DNA of 64,000 nt from Comamonas sp. B21-038 (GCF_022387135.1 NZ_CP092462.1:620001-684000), one strand, 5' to 3'; positions 8,749 through 17,789 are shown, numbered from the stretch's first letter. Notes: generated by a model from the sequence alone, not told the origin. Program-made: numbers and translations.

Positions 8749-9621
8749 ATGCCCTTCTGGATTGACACCCACTGCCACTGGGACGCGCCGGAGTTCGACG
8801 CAGACCGCGATGCACTGCGCGCCGCTGCGCAGGCGGCCGGCGTGGCGCACTGCGTGATTCCTGCCGTGGAGCGCAGCAACTGGGCCACCGTGCGCGACCT
8901 GGCCCACCGCTGGGGCGACAGCTATGCGCTGGGCATCCATCCGCTCTACACCGGACGTGCTGCCGAAGGCGACATCGAGGCCCTGGTCACCATGCTCGAA
9001 GACTGCCGCGATGACCCGCGTCTGGTCGCGATCGGCGAGATCGGCCTGGATTTTTTCGTGCCCGGGCTGGATGCCGAACGGCAGACCTGGTTTTACGAGC
9101 AGCAGCTGCAGCTGGCGCGGCGCTTTGACCTGCCCGTCATCCTGCATGTGCGCCGCTCGTCGGACCAGTTGCTGCGTGCCCTGCGCCGCTGGCCGGTCCA
9201 GGGTGGCATAGCGCACGCCTTCAACGGCAGCCTGCAGCAGGCGCAGCAGTTTGTCGAGCGCGGTTTTGCACTGGGCTTTGGCGGTGCCGTCACCTATGAC
9301 CGCGCGCTGCACCTGCGCCGCCTGTTGCAGCAGCTGCCGATGGAGGCCCTCGTCGTCGAAACCGATGCCCCCGATATTCCGCCGCACTGGCTCTACACCA
9401 CGGCCGAGCAGCGCGCCGCCGGCCAGGCCCAGGGCCGCAACCAGCCGGCCGAGATTCCGCGCATCGCGCAGGTGATGGTGGCGCTGCGGGCCCAGGCTCC
9501 CGCCGATGAGGCCTTGACCGCGACAGACTGGCAACGGATCACCAGTGCCAATGCCGCCCGGGTGCTGCCCCGTCTGCAGCCTTTGCTGCCGCATGGAAAA
9601 AAGGAGCCGCAACATGGCTGA
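8749..9621 (+). CDS. TatD family metal-dependent deoxyribonuclease
   Basis: 290-aa TIM-barrel metal hydrolase. Metal ligands are visible in order: DTHCHWD near residue 6, GEIGLDFF near 97, HVRRSSDQ near 134, AHAFNGS near 154, and ETDAPDIPP near 204. TatD proteins act as 3'-5' exonucleases or DNases in repair. It begins 17 bp after lolD, and the next gene starts before its stop codon, so it is in one operon with lolCD and the glycosylase. Length is slightly above the common 255-265 because of an insertion after ETDAPDIPPHW. Confidence 0.9.
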   Translation: MPFWIDTHCHWDAPEFDADRDALRAAAQAAGVAHCVIPAVERSNWATVRDLAHRWGDSYALGIHPLYTGRAAEGDIEALVTMLEDCRDDPRLVAIGEIGLDFFVPGLDAERQTWFYEQQLQLARRFDLPVILHVRRSSDQLLRALRRWPVQGGIAHAFNGSLQQAQQFVERGFALGFGGAVTYDRALHLRRLLQQLPMEALVVETDAPDIPPHWLYTTAEQRAAGQAQGRNQPAEIPRIAQVMVALRAQAPADEALTATDWQRITSANAARVLPRLQPLLPHGKKEPQHG

Positions 9622-10120
9622 TGCGCTGCTGTGCGGGCTCGCCCCCGTCGTGGGCCCGGACACCAAGGTATTGATACTGGGCAGTTTTCCGGGTGTGCAA
9701 TCACTGCAGCTGCAGCAGTACTATGCCCATCCGCGCAACCACATGTGGCCGCTGCTGGCGGCCTTGTGGCCCGAGCATCCGCAGCCCGGCACCTATGCCG
9801 AGCGCTGCGCCTGGCTGCTGGAGCGCGGTCTGGGCCTGTGGGACGTCTATGCCGCCTGCGAGCGCGAAGGCAGCCTGGACACCAGCATCCGCAATGCCCA
9901 GCTCAACGATTTTGGGGCGCTCAAAAAGCAGTGTCCGCAATTGGTGGCCGCTGCACACAACGGCGGCGAGAGCTTCCGCCATGCGGCCCGGGTGCAGGCC
10001 GTGCTGGGCCTGCCCAGTTACCGGCTGCCCTCCAGCAGCCCGGCCAATGCGTCATGGAGCTTTGAGCGCAAGCTCGCTGGCTGGCGCGATGTGATGCGTC
10101 AGAGCGGATTGCTGGCCTGA
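9614..10120 (+). CDS. Hypoxanthine-DNA glycosylase (UDG superfamily, family 6)
   Basis: 168-aa member of the uracil-DNA glycosylase superfamily. The ILGSFPG motif (residues 21-27) and YAHPRNHMW (37-45) match DNA-deoxyinosine/hypoxanthine glycosylases, which remove deaminated adenine. The C-terminal LPSSSPANAS corresponds to the minor-groove loop. The ATG at 9614 is chosen because of the AAGGAG site at 9601-9606 and because the conserved region starts soon after. It overlaps the end of the TatD gene by 8 bp, and its 3' end overlaps the convergent DUF2798 gene by 22 bp. Confidence 0.85.
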   Translation: MADALLCGLAPVVGPDTKVLILGSFPGVQSLQLQQYYAHPRNHMWPLLAALWPEHPQPGTYAERCAWLLERGLGLWDVYAACEREGSLDTSIRNAQLNDFGALKKQCPQLVAAAHNGGESFRHAARVQAVLGLPSYRLPSSSPANASWSFERKLAGWRDVMRQSGLLA

Positions 10121-10392
10121 GCCTCTGCCGCTGGCATGCCCGCCTGGGCAGCGCGGGGCGCGCCGGGGCTGCCGCCGAGCATGCGCCAGGACAGGCTTTG
10201 CACCGCAGGGGCCAGCAGCACCACGATGGTGAATGCGGCAGGCCAGGCCAGCAGATAGGCATGCAGCCAGCGGGAGACAAAATCCCCGACCAGCCCGAGG
10301 TTCAGCCAGGTGACCCAGGCGCTCATCAGCCCCGAAAGCAGCAAGGACATGATGAAGGATGACAACAGACGTTGTTTGATGGCATGAGACAT
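10099..10392 (-). CDS. DUF2798 small membrane protein
   Basis: 97-aa protein with two hydrophobic helices (about residues 9-32 and 45-66) joined by a short loop. The pattern IKQRLLSSFIMSLLLSGLMS followed by HAYLLAWPAAFTIV is that of the DUF2798 family of small inner-membrane proteins of unknown function. The C-terminal 30 residues are Ala/Pro-rich and probably disordered. The gene is convergent with the glycosylase and overlaps its last 22 bp. Confidence 0.8.
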   Translation of the reverse strand: MSHAIKQRLLSSFIMSLLLSGLMSAWVTWLNLGLVGDFVSRWLHAYLLAWPAAFTIVVLLAPAVQSLSWRMLGGSPGAPRAAQAGMPAAEAQASNPL

Positions 10393-10616
10393 GGAGGCTC
10401 CAGAAAAATCAATCGCGCAGTCTAAAGCCAGGCATCCCCGGTCCGGCTTCTCTGCGTGGTCTGCATGCTACAGATGGCTATCAATGTCTATTTTTAATAC
10501 TCAAAAACTATCAATTACCTAGGCAACGCGGTGGCGCGCTGCGCTGAATCCGCGCGCCACTGGCTGCAACAGGCAAATGCACAGAACCCCAGCGGTCAAC
10601 GGCAGATAATCCCCGC

Positions 10617-11402
10617 ATGACGACTAGAAAAAAATCTTCGCAGCTGGCGCAGCCGCTGCCTGAAGTCACGATCTCCGATTTTGACGGCACCCGCTACCTG
10701 CACCTGGGCACGCCATGGGTGCAAGGCTCGATGCGCATCAAGAAGCCGTTCGACATCGACCTGGAATATGTGCAGCGCATGATGGCCTGGCTGCTGCTGA
10801 TGGACTGGGCCACGGTGCCCGAGCGCCGCGCGATGCAACTGGGTCTGGGCGCTGCCGCTGCCACCAAGTTCTGTGCGCAGAAGCTGGGCATGGCCAGCAC
10901 CACCGCGATCGAGCTCAATCCCCAGGTGATCACGGTCTGCCGCCAGTGGTTTAAATTGCCGCCTGACAGCGACAAGCTGCAGGTTGTGCTGGGTGACGCG
11001 GGTGTGGAGATTCAGAAATCCCAGTACCTGCAGACCGTCGATGCGCTGCAGGTCGATCTGTACGACCATGAGGCCGCTGCGCCGGTGCTGGACAGCCCTG
11101 ACTTCTACCACCACTGCCGCAACCTGCTGACCGAGGACGGCTGCATGACCGTCAACCTGTTTGGCCGCACCAACAGCTTTGCCCGCAGCCTTGCCCATAT
11201 CCAGGAGGCCTTTGGGCCTGAGGCCGTCTGGCGCTTTGCGGCGACCAAGGAGGGCAATACCGTCGTGCTGGCCCAGCGCAGCGCCAGCCGCCCCAGCCGC
11301 GAGCTGCTCAGCCAGCGTGCCGACCTGGTGCAGCAGCAGACCGGCTTGCCGGCGCTCAAGTGGTTAAAGGTTTTTAAACCTGTGCAGCCGACCTTGGACT
11401 GA
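10617..11402 (+). CDS. Spermidine-synthase-like (class I methyltransferase fold) protein
   Basis: 261-aa cytoplasmic protein with the spermine/spermidine synthase fold. The nucleotide-binding loop LGLGAAAATKFCAQKLG is at about residues 77-93, the acidic strand-2 end TAIELNPQVI at about 97-106, and GDAGVEIQ follows near 128. Orphan spermidine-synthase-like proteins of this size are common in Comamonadaceae; polyamine synthase activity is not established for them. There is no adjacent speD gene. It stands alone between a divergent DUF2798 gene and the GspE-type ATPase gene. Confidence 0.75.
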   Translation: MTTRKKSSQLAQPLPEVTISDFDGTRYLHLGTPWVQGSMRIKKPFDIDLEYVQRMMAWLLLMDWATVPERRAMQLGLGAAAATKFCAQKLGMASTTAIELNPQVITVCRQWFKLPPDSDKLQVVLGDAGVEIQKSQYLQTVDALQVDLYDHEAAAPVLDSPDFYHHCRNLLTEDGCMTVNLFGRTNSFARSLAHIQEAFGPEAVWRFAATKEGNTVVLAQRSASRPSRELLSQRADLVQQQTGLPALKWLKVFKPVQPTLD

Positions 11403-11469
11403 CTTTACCTGGCATCCATGGAGCGATCAGGTATAAAGCCAGAAGATAAAAAGACAGAGGGAATCGACC

Positions 11470-13494
11470 ATGGCAGCGCCTGACCAGCCCAGCAAACACC
11501 ACCAGAGCCGGGGCGATGCCTCGCCCGGCGATACCGCCACCCGGAGCCGTTCATCCAGCAGTGCGGGTGGCAGCGGCATGCCGGGCGCTGCGGCACCGAT
11601 CCGGCGCTCGGCGGTCTTTGTGCCCGGCCATGTCGAAGACGGTCCTGCGCCGTCCAGGTCCAGTGGCCCGGCCTCGGTGCCCGCCACGCCTGGCGCACCC
11701 GCGCCGGCATCGGCGCCCACTGCGCGCAGCGGCCTGCCCGCGCTGATGCAGCGTCCGCTGGAACTCACCCAGGTCATCCACTGGTTGCAGACCGATGGCT
11801 GGATCAGCCCCGAGCTGGCCCAGGCGACCATTGACCGTTGCAGCCATGCGGCCAGCAGCCAGCACCCGATCGTGCGCCTGGCCAGCGTGGTCGTGCCACG
11901 CCTGCAAGATGGCAAGGCGCTCGATGTGGAGCTGCTCACCGAGTTCGTCGCCAAGCACTGTGGCCTGCCGTATTACAAGATCGACCCGCTCAAGGTCGAT
12001 GCCGCCAAGGTGGCCGAAACCATGGGTGCGCCGTATGCGCAGCGCCACGGCATTCTGCCGGTGCAGGTGACGCCGCACGAGGTGGTGATTGCGGTCAAGG
12101 AGCCCTGGATTGACGAGTGGGTCGGCGAGGTCGAGCGCCAGGCGCGGCGCAAGGTGCGCCGGGTGCTGGCCAACCCCAAGGACATCGACCGCTACCGCAG
12201 CGAATTCTTTGCACTGGCCAAATCGGTCAAGGCCGCCAGCAAGCTGGGCGGCTCGCTCAGTTCGCTCGGCAACTTCGAGCAGCTGGTCGACCTCAGCAAC
12301 AGCAACCAACAGTTCGATGCCAACGACCAGGGCATTATTCGCCTGGTCGACTGGCTGTGGCAGTTTGCGTTTGCGCAGCGCGCCAGCGATATCCATCTGG
12401 AGCCGCGCCGCGACCAGTCGGTGATCCGTTTCCGCATTGACGGGGTGCTGCACAAGGTCTACCAGATGCCGCTCGGGGTGCACAACGCCATCGTCTCGCG
12501 CGTCAAGCTGCTCGGCCGCATCGACGTGGTCGAAAAGCGCCGCCCGCAGGACGGCCGCATCAAGACCCGCAACACCTTGGGCGACGAGGTGGAAATGCGC
12601 CTGTCCACGTTGCCCACCGCCTTTGGCGAAAAGATGGTAATGCGTATCTTTGACCCGGAAAACACCGTCAAGGACCTGTCGGCGCTGGGCTTTACCCCGC
12701 ACGATGCGCAGCGCTGGGAGACACTGGTCGAGCGCCCGCACGGCATCATTCTGGTCACCGGCCCGACCGGCTCGGGCAAGACCACCACCTTGTACTCCAC
12801 GTTGAAGCGCCTGGCCACCGAAGAGGTCAATGTCTCCACCGTCGAGGACCCGATCGAAATGATCGAGCCGGCCTTCAACCAGACCCAGGTGCAGCCGGCG
12901 CTCGATTTCAGCTTTGTCGAGGGCCTGCGCGCGCTGATGCGCCAGGACCCGGACATCATCATGGTCGGCGAAATCCGCGATCTGGAAACCGCTGAAATGG
13001 CGGTGCAGTCCGCGCTGACCGGCCACTTGGTGTTCTCGACCCTGCACACCAACGATGCGCCCAGCGCCATCAGCCGCTTGATGGAACTGGGCGTGCCGCC
13101 GTACCTGATCAATGCCACCTTGCTGGGCGTGCTGGCCCAGCGCCTGGTGCGCACCCTGTGCCCGCAGTGCAAGCAGCCCGATGAGGAGGCATCGACTGAG
13201 GCGCTGACCAGCGCCATCCAGCCCTGGAAGATCAAGCGTGACTACCGCCCCTACAAACCGGTGGGCTGCGAGGAGTGCCGTGACACCGGCTTTCGCGGGC
13301 GCATGGGCTTGTACGAACTGCTCACCGTATCCGAGGCGCTCAAGGACCAGGTGCACGCCTCGCCATCGATGTCGGTGCTGCGCCGCCAGGCAGTGAAGGA
13401 CGGCATGCACCCGCTGCGCCTGGCGGGTGCGCTGCGCGTGTCCGAAGGCCTGACCACCATCGAAGAAGTGATGGCCAACACGCCGCCCATCTAA
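11470..13494 (+). CDS. GspE/PulE/PilB-type secretion or pilus assembly ATPase
   Basis: 674-aa hexameric traffic ATPase. An N-terminal low-complexity, Ser/Pro/Ala-rich stretch (about 1-90) precedes an MshEN-like domain (about 110-240). The catalytic core has Walker A GPTGSGKTTTL near 432, an Asp box region, DPDIIMVGEIRD (Walker B) near 493 and the His box FSTLHTNDA near 520. A CxxC pair of zinc motifs (LCPQCK and GCEECRD) sits in the C-terminal part, as in GspE and PilB. No other type II or type IV pilus gene is in the window, so it is an orphan here. It most resembles the PulE/GspE family proteins of Comamonadaceae; the partner machine is unknown. Confidence 0.88.
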   Translation: MAAPDQPSKHHQSRGDASPGDTATRSRSSSSAGGSGMPGAAAPIRRSAVFVPGHVEDGPAPSRSSGPASVPATPGAPAPASAPTARSGLPALMQRPLELTQVIHWLQTDGWISPELAQATIDRCSHAASSQHPIVRLASVVVPRLQDGKALDVELLTEFVAKHCGLPYYKIDPLKVDAAKVAETMGAPYAQRHGILPVQVTPHEVVIAVKEPWIDEWVGEVERQARRKVRRVLANPKDIDRYRSEFFALAKSVKAASKLGGSLSSLGNFEQLVDLSNSNQQFDANDQGIIRLVDWLWQFAFAQRASDIHLEPRRDQSVIRFRIDGVLHKVYQMPLGVHNAIVSRVKLLGRIDVVEKRRPQDGRIKTRNTLGDEVEMRLSTLPTAFGEKMVMRIFDPENTVKDLSALGFTPHDAQRWETLVERPHGIILVTGPTGSGKTTTLYSTLKRLATEEVNVSTVEDPIEMIEPAFNQTQVQPALDFSFVEGLRALMRQDPDIIMVGEIRDLETAEMAVQSALTGHLVFSTLHTNDAPSAISRLMELGVPPYLINATLLGVLAQRLVRTLCPQCKQPDEEASTEALTSAIQPWKIKRDYRPYKPVGCEECRDTGFRGRMGLYELLTVSEALKDQVHASPSMSVLRRQAVKDGMHPLRLAGALRVSEGLTTIEEVMANTPPI

Positions 13495-13772
13495 ATGGGC
13501 GACCGCTAAAAAGCGGCTGCGCCGCCCGCTGCCCCAACGCCAGGGCGCGGGCAAGGTTCCTCCAGACTAAGGGATCACCCTGTCCAGTCTTCAGCAGTGA
13601 CAGGGCTGCCACCGGGCTGCAAGCCGCGCCCAGCTTGGGTTTCGGCGCTGCAGGGTCAACTGTCACCATAGGGGTTTTCCTGTGTGGAATCGTAAGTGGA
13701 ATCCACATGCGTCAGCTGCCCGTCAGCGTTGACAATGCGCTGCATCCCTAAAATTGTTTGGAGACAAAGGTA

Positions 13773-14261
13773 ATGAAGCTCAAAAGCCAGAAAGACTTCT
13801 GGGCGGGCATCATGTACATGGCAGTGGGTCTTGGGTTCGCCGTTGGCGCCCAGAACTACTCGATCGGTACAGGTGCTCGCATGGGTCCGGGGTACTTCCC
13901 GTTGATTCTCGGCGTCCTGCTGACGCTGATCGGCGCTGCAGTGGCCTTCAAGGGCCTGACGGCAGGCCCTGCAGATGGGGACCCCATCGGCAAATGGGCC
14001 TGGAAGCAGGTGTTCTTCATCTTGCTGGCCAACTTTGCCTTCGGCATCCTGCTCGTGGGCGTGCCCAGCATCGGCATCCCGGCCATGGGCCTGATCGTCG
14101 CCATCTACGCACTGGTCTTCATCGCCAGCATGGCGGGTTCGGAGTTCCGTGCCAAGTCGGTCTTCATTCTGGCCACCATCCTGGCCGTTGGCAGTTATGT
14201 CGCTTTCGTGTGGGCACTGAATCTCCAGTTCCCCGTGTGGCCTAGCTTTATTACCGGTTAA
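13773..14261 (+). CDS. tctB: Tripartite tricarboxylate transporter small membrane subunit TctB
   Basis: 162-aa small integral membrane subunit with four predicted helices (about 12-30, 40-60, 82-102, 108-150). It belongs to the TctB family (KSQKDFWAGIMYMAVGLGF... GTGARMGPGYFP), which forms the permease with TctA. The ATG at 13773 follows GGAGA at 13760-13764; the TTG in frame at 13758 is unlikely. tctA starts 14 bp after its stop. A possible -35 TTGACA is at 13729-13734. There is no tctC solute-binding protein gene on either side. Confidence 0.92.
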   Translation: MKLKSQKDFWAGIMYMAVGLGFAVGAQNYSIGTGARMGPGYFPLILGVLLTLIGAAVAFKGLTAGPADGDPIGKWAWKQVFFILLANFAFGILLVGVPSIGIPAMGLIVAIYALVFIASMAGSEFRAKSVFILATILAVGSYVAFVWALNLQFPVWPSFITG

Positions 14262-14275
14262 GAGGGGCCAGGACC

Positions 14276-15790
14276 ATGGAATTGTTTGACAACCTGGCCA
14301 CCGGTTTCGGTGTTGCCTTTACCTTTCAAAACCTGATTTACTGCTTTGTCGGCTGTCTGTTGGGTACCCTGATCGGCGTGTTGCCTGGTATCGGCCCTGT
14401 GGCCACCATCGCCATGCTGCTGCCTGCCACCTACGCGCTGCCTCCCGTGGCTGCGCTGATCATGCTGGCCGGTATTTACTACGGCGCCCAGTACGGCGGC
14501 TCTACCACGGCGATCCTGGTGAATCTCCCGGGGGAATCATCATCGGTTGTGACCGTGATCGACGGCTACCAGATGGCCCGCAAGGGACGCGCCGGTCCGG
14601 CACTGGCAGCAGCGGGCATTGGCTCGTTCTTCGCCGGCTGCGTGGGCACCGTGATTCTGGCTGCGTTCGCACCTCCGCTGACCGAAGTGGCCTTCATGTT
14701 CGGCCCTGCCGAGTACTTCTCGCTGATGACCCTGGGCCTGATTGGCGCCGTGGTGCTGGCTTCGGGCTCGCTGCTCAAGGCTGTGGGCATGATTGTGCTG
14801 GGTCTGCTGCTGGGCCTGGTGGGTACCGACGTGAACTCCGGCGTGGCCCGTTACTCGTTCGACATTCCTGAGCTGACCGACGGTATCGACTTCGTCGTGA
14901 TCGCCATGGGTGTGTTCGGCTACGGTGAAATCATCGCCAACCTGTCCAAGCCTGACGATGAGCGCGAAGTGTTCGCTGCCAAGGTGACCGGCCTGTTGCC
15001 CACCAAGGAAGACTTCAAGCTGATGTTCCCTGCCATGCTGCGTGGTACGGCGCTGGGTTCGGCCCTGGGTATCCTGCCTGGTGGCGGTGCGATGCTGTCG
15101 GCTTTTGCGGCCTACACGATCGAGAAGAAGACCAAGCTGCGTCCTGGTGAAGTTCCTTTCGGCCAAGGCAATATCCGTGGCGTGTGCTCGCCTGAATCGG
15201 CCAACAACGCCGGCTCGCAGACCTCGTTCATTCCGCTGCTGACCCTGGGTATTCCACCCAACGCCGTGATGGCACTGATGGTGGGTGCGATGACCATCCA
15301 CAACATCCAGCCTGGTCCCCAGGTGATGACCAGCAACCCGGAACTGTTCTGGGGTCTGATTGCCTCGATGTGGATCGGCAACCTGATGCTGATCATTCTG
15401 AACCTGCCGCTGATCGGCGTCTGGATCAAGCTGCTGACCGTGCCTTACCGCTGGTTGTTCCCATCGATCGTGCTGTTCTGCGCTGTCGGTGTGTACGGTA
15501 CCAACAACAACAGCTGGGACGTGTGGATGGTGGGTATCTTCGGTTTCGTGGGCTATGTGTTCCACAAGCTGGGTACCGAACCTGCTCCGTTGCTGCTGGG
15601 CTTCATCCTGGGCCCGATGATGGAAGAAAACCTGCGCCGTGCGCTGCTGCTCTCGCGGGGTGACTGGTCGGTGTTCGTCACCCGTCCGATCTCTGCCGGC
15701 CTGCTGATCGCAGCTGCCATCCTGCTGGTGGTGGTCTGCCTGCCAGCGGTGAGCAAGAAGCGCGAGGAAGCCTTCGTCGAAGAAGACTGA
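14276..15790 (+). CDS. tctA: Tripartite tricarboxylate transporter large membrane subunit TctA
   Basis: 504-aa large permease subunit with about 11-12 hydrophobic helices. The conserved TctA segments GVLPGIGPVATIAMLLP (about 38-54) and YYGAQYGGSTTAILVNLPGE (first loop, from about 68) are clear, as is GTALGSALGILPGGGAMLSAF near 258. It imports tri- or dicarboxylates with cation symport once a TctC protein delivers the ligand. Codon usage is somewhat less extreme in GC than the neighbours (many CTG/GGT), as often seen for strongly expressed genes. A strong terminator follows at 15817-15841. Confidence 0.95.
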   Translation: MELFDNLATGFGVAFTFQNLIYCFVGCLLGTLIGVLPGIGPVATIAMLLPATYALPPVAALIMLAGIYYGAQYGGSTTAILVNLPGESSSVVTVIDGYQMARKGRAGPALAAAGIGSFFAGCVGTVILAAFAPPLTEVAFMFGPAEYFSLMTLGLIGAVVLASGSLLKAVGMIVLGLLLGLVGTDVNSGVARYSFDIPELTDGIDFVVIAMGVFGYGEIIANLSKPDDEREVFAAKVTGLLPTKEDFKLMFPAMLRGTALGSALGILPGGGAMLSAFAAYTIEKKTKLRPGEVPFGQGNIRGVCSPESANNAGSQTSFIPLLTLGIPPNAVMALMVGAMTIHNIQPGPQVMTSNPELFWGLIASMWIGNLMLIILNLPLIGVWIKLLTVPYRWLFPSIVLFCAVGVYGTNNNSWDVWMVGIFGFVGYVFHKLGTEPAPLLLGFILGPMMEENLRRALLLSRGDWSVFVTRPISAGLLIAAAILLVVVCLPAVSKKREEAFVEED

Positions 15791-15816
15791 TCGCCCGCAG
15801 CCAGACTGCACCCTGC

Positions 15817-15841
15817 AAAAGGCATCTTCGGATGCCTTTTT
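15817..15841 (+). terminator. Rho-independent terminator of tctBA
   Basis: Perfect 10-bp stem AAAAGGCATC / GATGCCTTTT closing a TTCG tetraloop, ending in a T tract, 27 bp after the tctA stop codon. The UUCG-type loop makes it especially stable. Confidence 0.92.
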
Positions 15842-15878
15842 CTATGTCTGCGGCCCAGGAGGGCAGGGGCTTATCGGT

Positions 15879-15897
15879 GATAATGAGAGTTATTCCC
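15879..15897 (+). promoter_or_regulatory. Candidate Fur box upstream of the FecI-type sigma gene
   Basis: The 19-bp sequence starting GATAATGAGAGTTATT matches the classical Fur consensus GATAATGATAATCATTATC at 14 of 19 positions by hand count. It lies 47 bp before the ATG of the FecI-type sigma factor, where iron-repressed promoters of such genes carry Fur sites. Confidence 0.7.
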
Positions 15898-15943
15898 ATC
15901 TGAGGCGCGAAAGCTGGACCGCCGATGGAGACCCTTGCTTTCC

Positions 15944-16459
15944 ATGGGGCGTTGCCCGTTCGTGCTTGAGCGCTATTACCGAGAACTGCTGAACTTCTGC
16001 CTGCGCAAGGTCAGAGACCGCGACACTGCGGCCGACCTGGCGCAGGAGAGCTATGCGCGCGTGCTCGGCATGCAGCGCGCCGGCAAGGTGATCGACCAGC
16101 CGGCTGCCTTGCTCAAGCAGGTGGCCTTGAACGCCAAGATCGACCTGGACCGGCGCGCCCAGCTGCGCCAGCACGAGGACATCGACGCGCTCGATGAAAC
16201 CCAGCAACCGGCCAGCCCCCAGCGCCTGCAGCCCGAGGCGGCCTATGCCTCGTCGCAAAACGTGCAGGCTTATCTGGCGACCATCGAGGCCTTGCCACCG
16301 CGCTGCCGCGAGGCCTTTTGCATGTACCTGTTCGACGAGCTGTCCAACCAGCAGATTGCAGAACGCATGGGCGTCTCGATCAGCATGGTCAACCAGTACA
16401 TCAGCCGTGGCAAGATCGCCTGCGCGGCCCGCAAACAGGAGCTGGACCATGGTGATTGA
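15944..16459 (+). CDS. FecI-type ECF RNA polymerase sigma factor
   Basis: 171-aa iron-starvation sigma factor. Region 2 includes LRKVRDRDTAADLAQESYARVL (about 20-40), and region 4 has the helix-turn-helix FDELSNQQIAERMGVSISMVNQYISRGK near 130-155. It would direct transcription of the adjacent TonB receptor when the receptor signals through FecR. Start: ATG at 15944 (MGRCPFVLERYY) is preferred, with GGAG at 15927-15930; a TTG at 15935 is the alternative. It is preceded by a Fur box and followed by the FecR gene 60 bp downstream. Confidence 0.9.
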   Translation: MGRCPFVLERYYRELLNFCLRKVRDRDTAADLAQESYARVLGMQRAGKVIDQPAALLKQVALNAKIDLDRRAQLRQHEDIDALDETQQPASPQRLQPEAAYASSQNVQAYLATIEALPPRCREAFCMYLFDELSNQQIAERMGVSISMVNQYISRGKIACAARKQELDHGD

Positions 16460-16519
16460 GCCGTTCCAGCGCGGGGCCGACCTGCAGTTTTTCCGCGCCC
16501 ATGCGTCTATAGCTTTGAG

Positions 16520-17647
16520 ATGAGCCGTTTTTCCACCACGCCCTCCGATGCATCCGCCCCGCCTTTTGACGAGGCGGCGGAGGCGCGCGCGCTGCAGGCC
16601 TTCCTTGGCGGGCAGGATGCTGTGGAGGTACTGGCGGCGCAGTGGCATACGCGCCAGGAGCAGGGCCTGAATGCGGGCGAGCAGGCGGAGCTGGCGCAGT
16701 GGCTGCAAGCCAGCACCGAGCATGCCGAGGCCTTTGCCCGCATGGATGCAGGCGTTGCCCGCTTGCGCGCGCTGCCTGCAGACGCGGTGGCCCAGTGGCG
16801 CGCCAGCCAAGCGGCAGACCAGCCCAAGTCCGCAGCTGCATGGTCCAGACCTGCACGGGCCCCAGCAAGGCCAACGCGCCTCCGGCGCTGGCTGCAAGCG
16901 CTGCTGCCCGGCCCGCGTGGCTTGGCCCTGTGCGCCGTGCTGCTGCTTTCGTTGGGCCTGGGCTGGCACCAGTGGACGCAGCCGGTCTACAGCGCGCACT
17001 ATGTCGCCGAGCGCGGCCAGCGCCAAAGCCTGCAGTTGCCCGATGGCTCGACGTTGGAGCTCGACGCCGACACCGATGCCCAGGTGCGCCTGTACCGCCA
17101 CCGGCGCGAGGTGCAGCTGGCGCATGGCCAGGCCATGTTCAGCGTCGCCCCCGATGCCAGCAAGCCTTTTGAAGTGCAGGCCGGCCCGGCCCGCGTCACC
17201 GTCGTGGGCACGCGCTTTGCGGTGCGCTTTCGCCACGATGGCATCGATGCGGGCCAGGTGCGGGTGGAGGTGCAGGAGGGGCGGGTGCGCGTGGCCGCCG
17301 TGCAAATGCCAGCGGCCGCGCAGTTGCTGACCGCTGGCCAAGCCACCCAGGTGGCGGCCAATGGTCTGCTGTCGCCGGTGGGCCAGGTTGCCCCCGACAG
17401 CGTGGGCCTGTGGCGCAAGGGCCTGCTGCGCTTTGACCACACCCCCCTTGCCCAGGCCTTGCAGGAGATGGAGCGTTACGGCCCCACCGGCCTGGTGGTG
17501 CACGACCCGGCCGTCGCCGCACTGCCGATGGGCGGCAGCTACGCGACCGCCAAGCCGGCCGAGTTCGCCCATATGCTGACCCTGGTGCTGCCGGTGCGCC
17601 TGGTGCCGAGCGCCGATGGCCGGGCCGAGATTGTGGCCAGACATTAG
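16520..17647 (+). CDS. FecR-type anti-sigma factor / sigma regulator
   Basis: 375-aa single-pass inner-membrane protein. The N-terminal DUF4880-like cytoplasmic domain contains the LNAGEQAELAQWLQASTEHAEAF pattern (about 51-74). A transmembrane helix runs about 128-150 (RGLALCAVLLLSLGLGW). The periplasmic FecR domain has LPDGSTLELDADTDAQV near 173 and FEVQAGPARVTVVGTRFAVR near 215. The C-terminal SLQEM-like end with VVHDPAVAALPMGGSY contacts the receptor signalling domain. It transmits substrate occupancy of the TonB receptor to the FecI-type sigma factor encoded just upstream. Confidence 0.9.
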   Translation: MSRFSTTPSDASAPPFDEAAEARALQAFLGGQDAVEVLAAQWHTRQEQGLNAGEQAELAQWLQASTEHAEAFARMDAGVARLRALPADAVAQWRASQAADQPKSAAAWSRPARAPARPTRLRRWLQALLPGPRGLALCAVLLLSLGLGWHQWTQPVYSAHYVAERGQRQSLQLPDGSTLELDADTDAQVRLYRHRREVQLAHGQAMFSVAPDASKPFEVQAGPARVTVVGTRFAVRFRHDGIDAGQVRVEVQEGRVRVAAVQMPAAAQLLTAGQATQVAANGLLSPVGQVAPDSVGLWRKGLLRFDHTPLAQALQEMERYGPTGLVVHDPAVAALPMGGSYATAKPAEFAHMLTLVLPVRLVPSADGRAEIVARH

Positions 17648-17689
17648 GCCGGCTGAACTCGGGCCTGGGCGAGGGTGGCAGAGCCTGCC

Positions 17690-17755
17690 TGGGAAAAAAA
17701 ATTCCAAAAAATGCGACAAGCGGGGTGCAGTTCTGCGCCTACGGTGCGTCATAGA
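17690..17755 (+). promoter_or_regulatory. Candidate FecI-type promoter for the TonB receptor gene
   Basis: The 142-bp gap between fecR and the receptor holds an A-rich block GGAAAAAAAATTCC followed by a second AAAAAA run (about 17692-17711), then CGTC at 17747-17750, 40 bp before the receptor ATG. A-rich upstream blocks with a CGTC-like -10 element are typical of FecI-class promoters in pseudomonads and Bordetella. The assignment is by pattern and context. Confidence 0.45.
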
Positions 17756-17789
17756 AGGTAATGAGATTTATTTACTGCTTTGGCTGACC

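Noticed and set aside
11551..13554. Minus-strand ORF of 667 codons
   Set aside because: Antisense shadow of the GspE-type ATPase gene; no recognisable domain.
13681..13710. TGTGGAAT / ATTCCACA-like repeat before tctB as a sigma or regulator site
   Set aside because: The arms are GTGGA/TCCAC around one base and are too short to call; recorded only as a possible operator.
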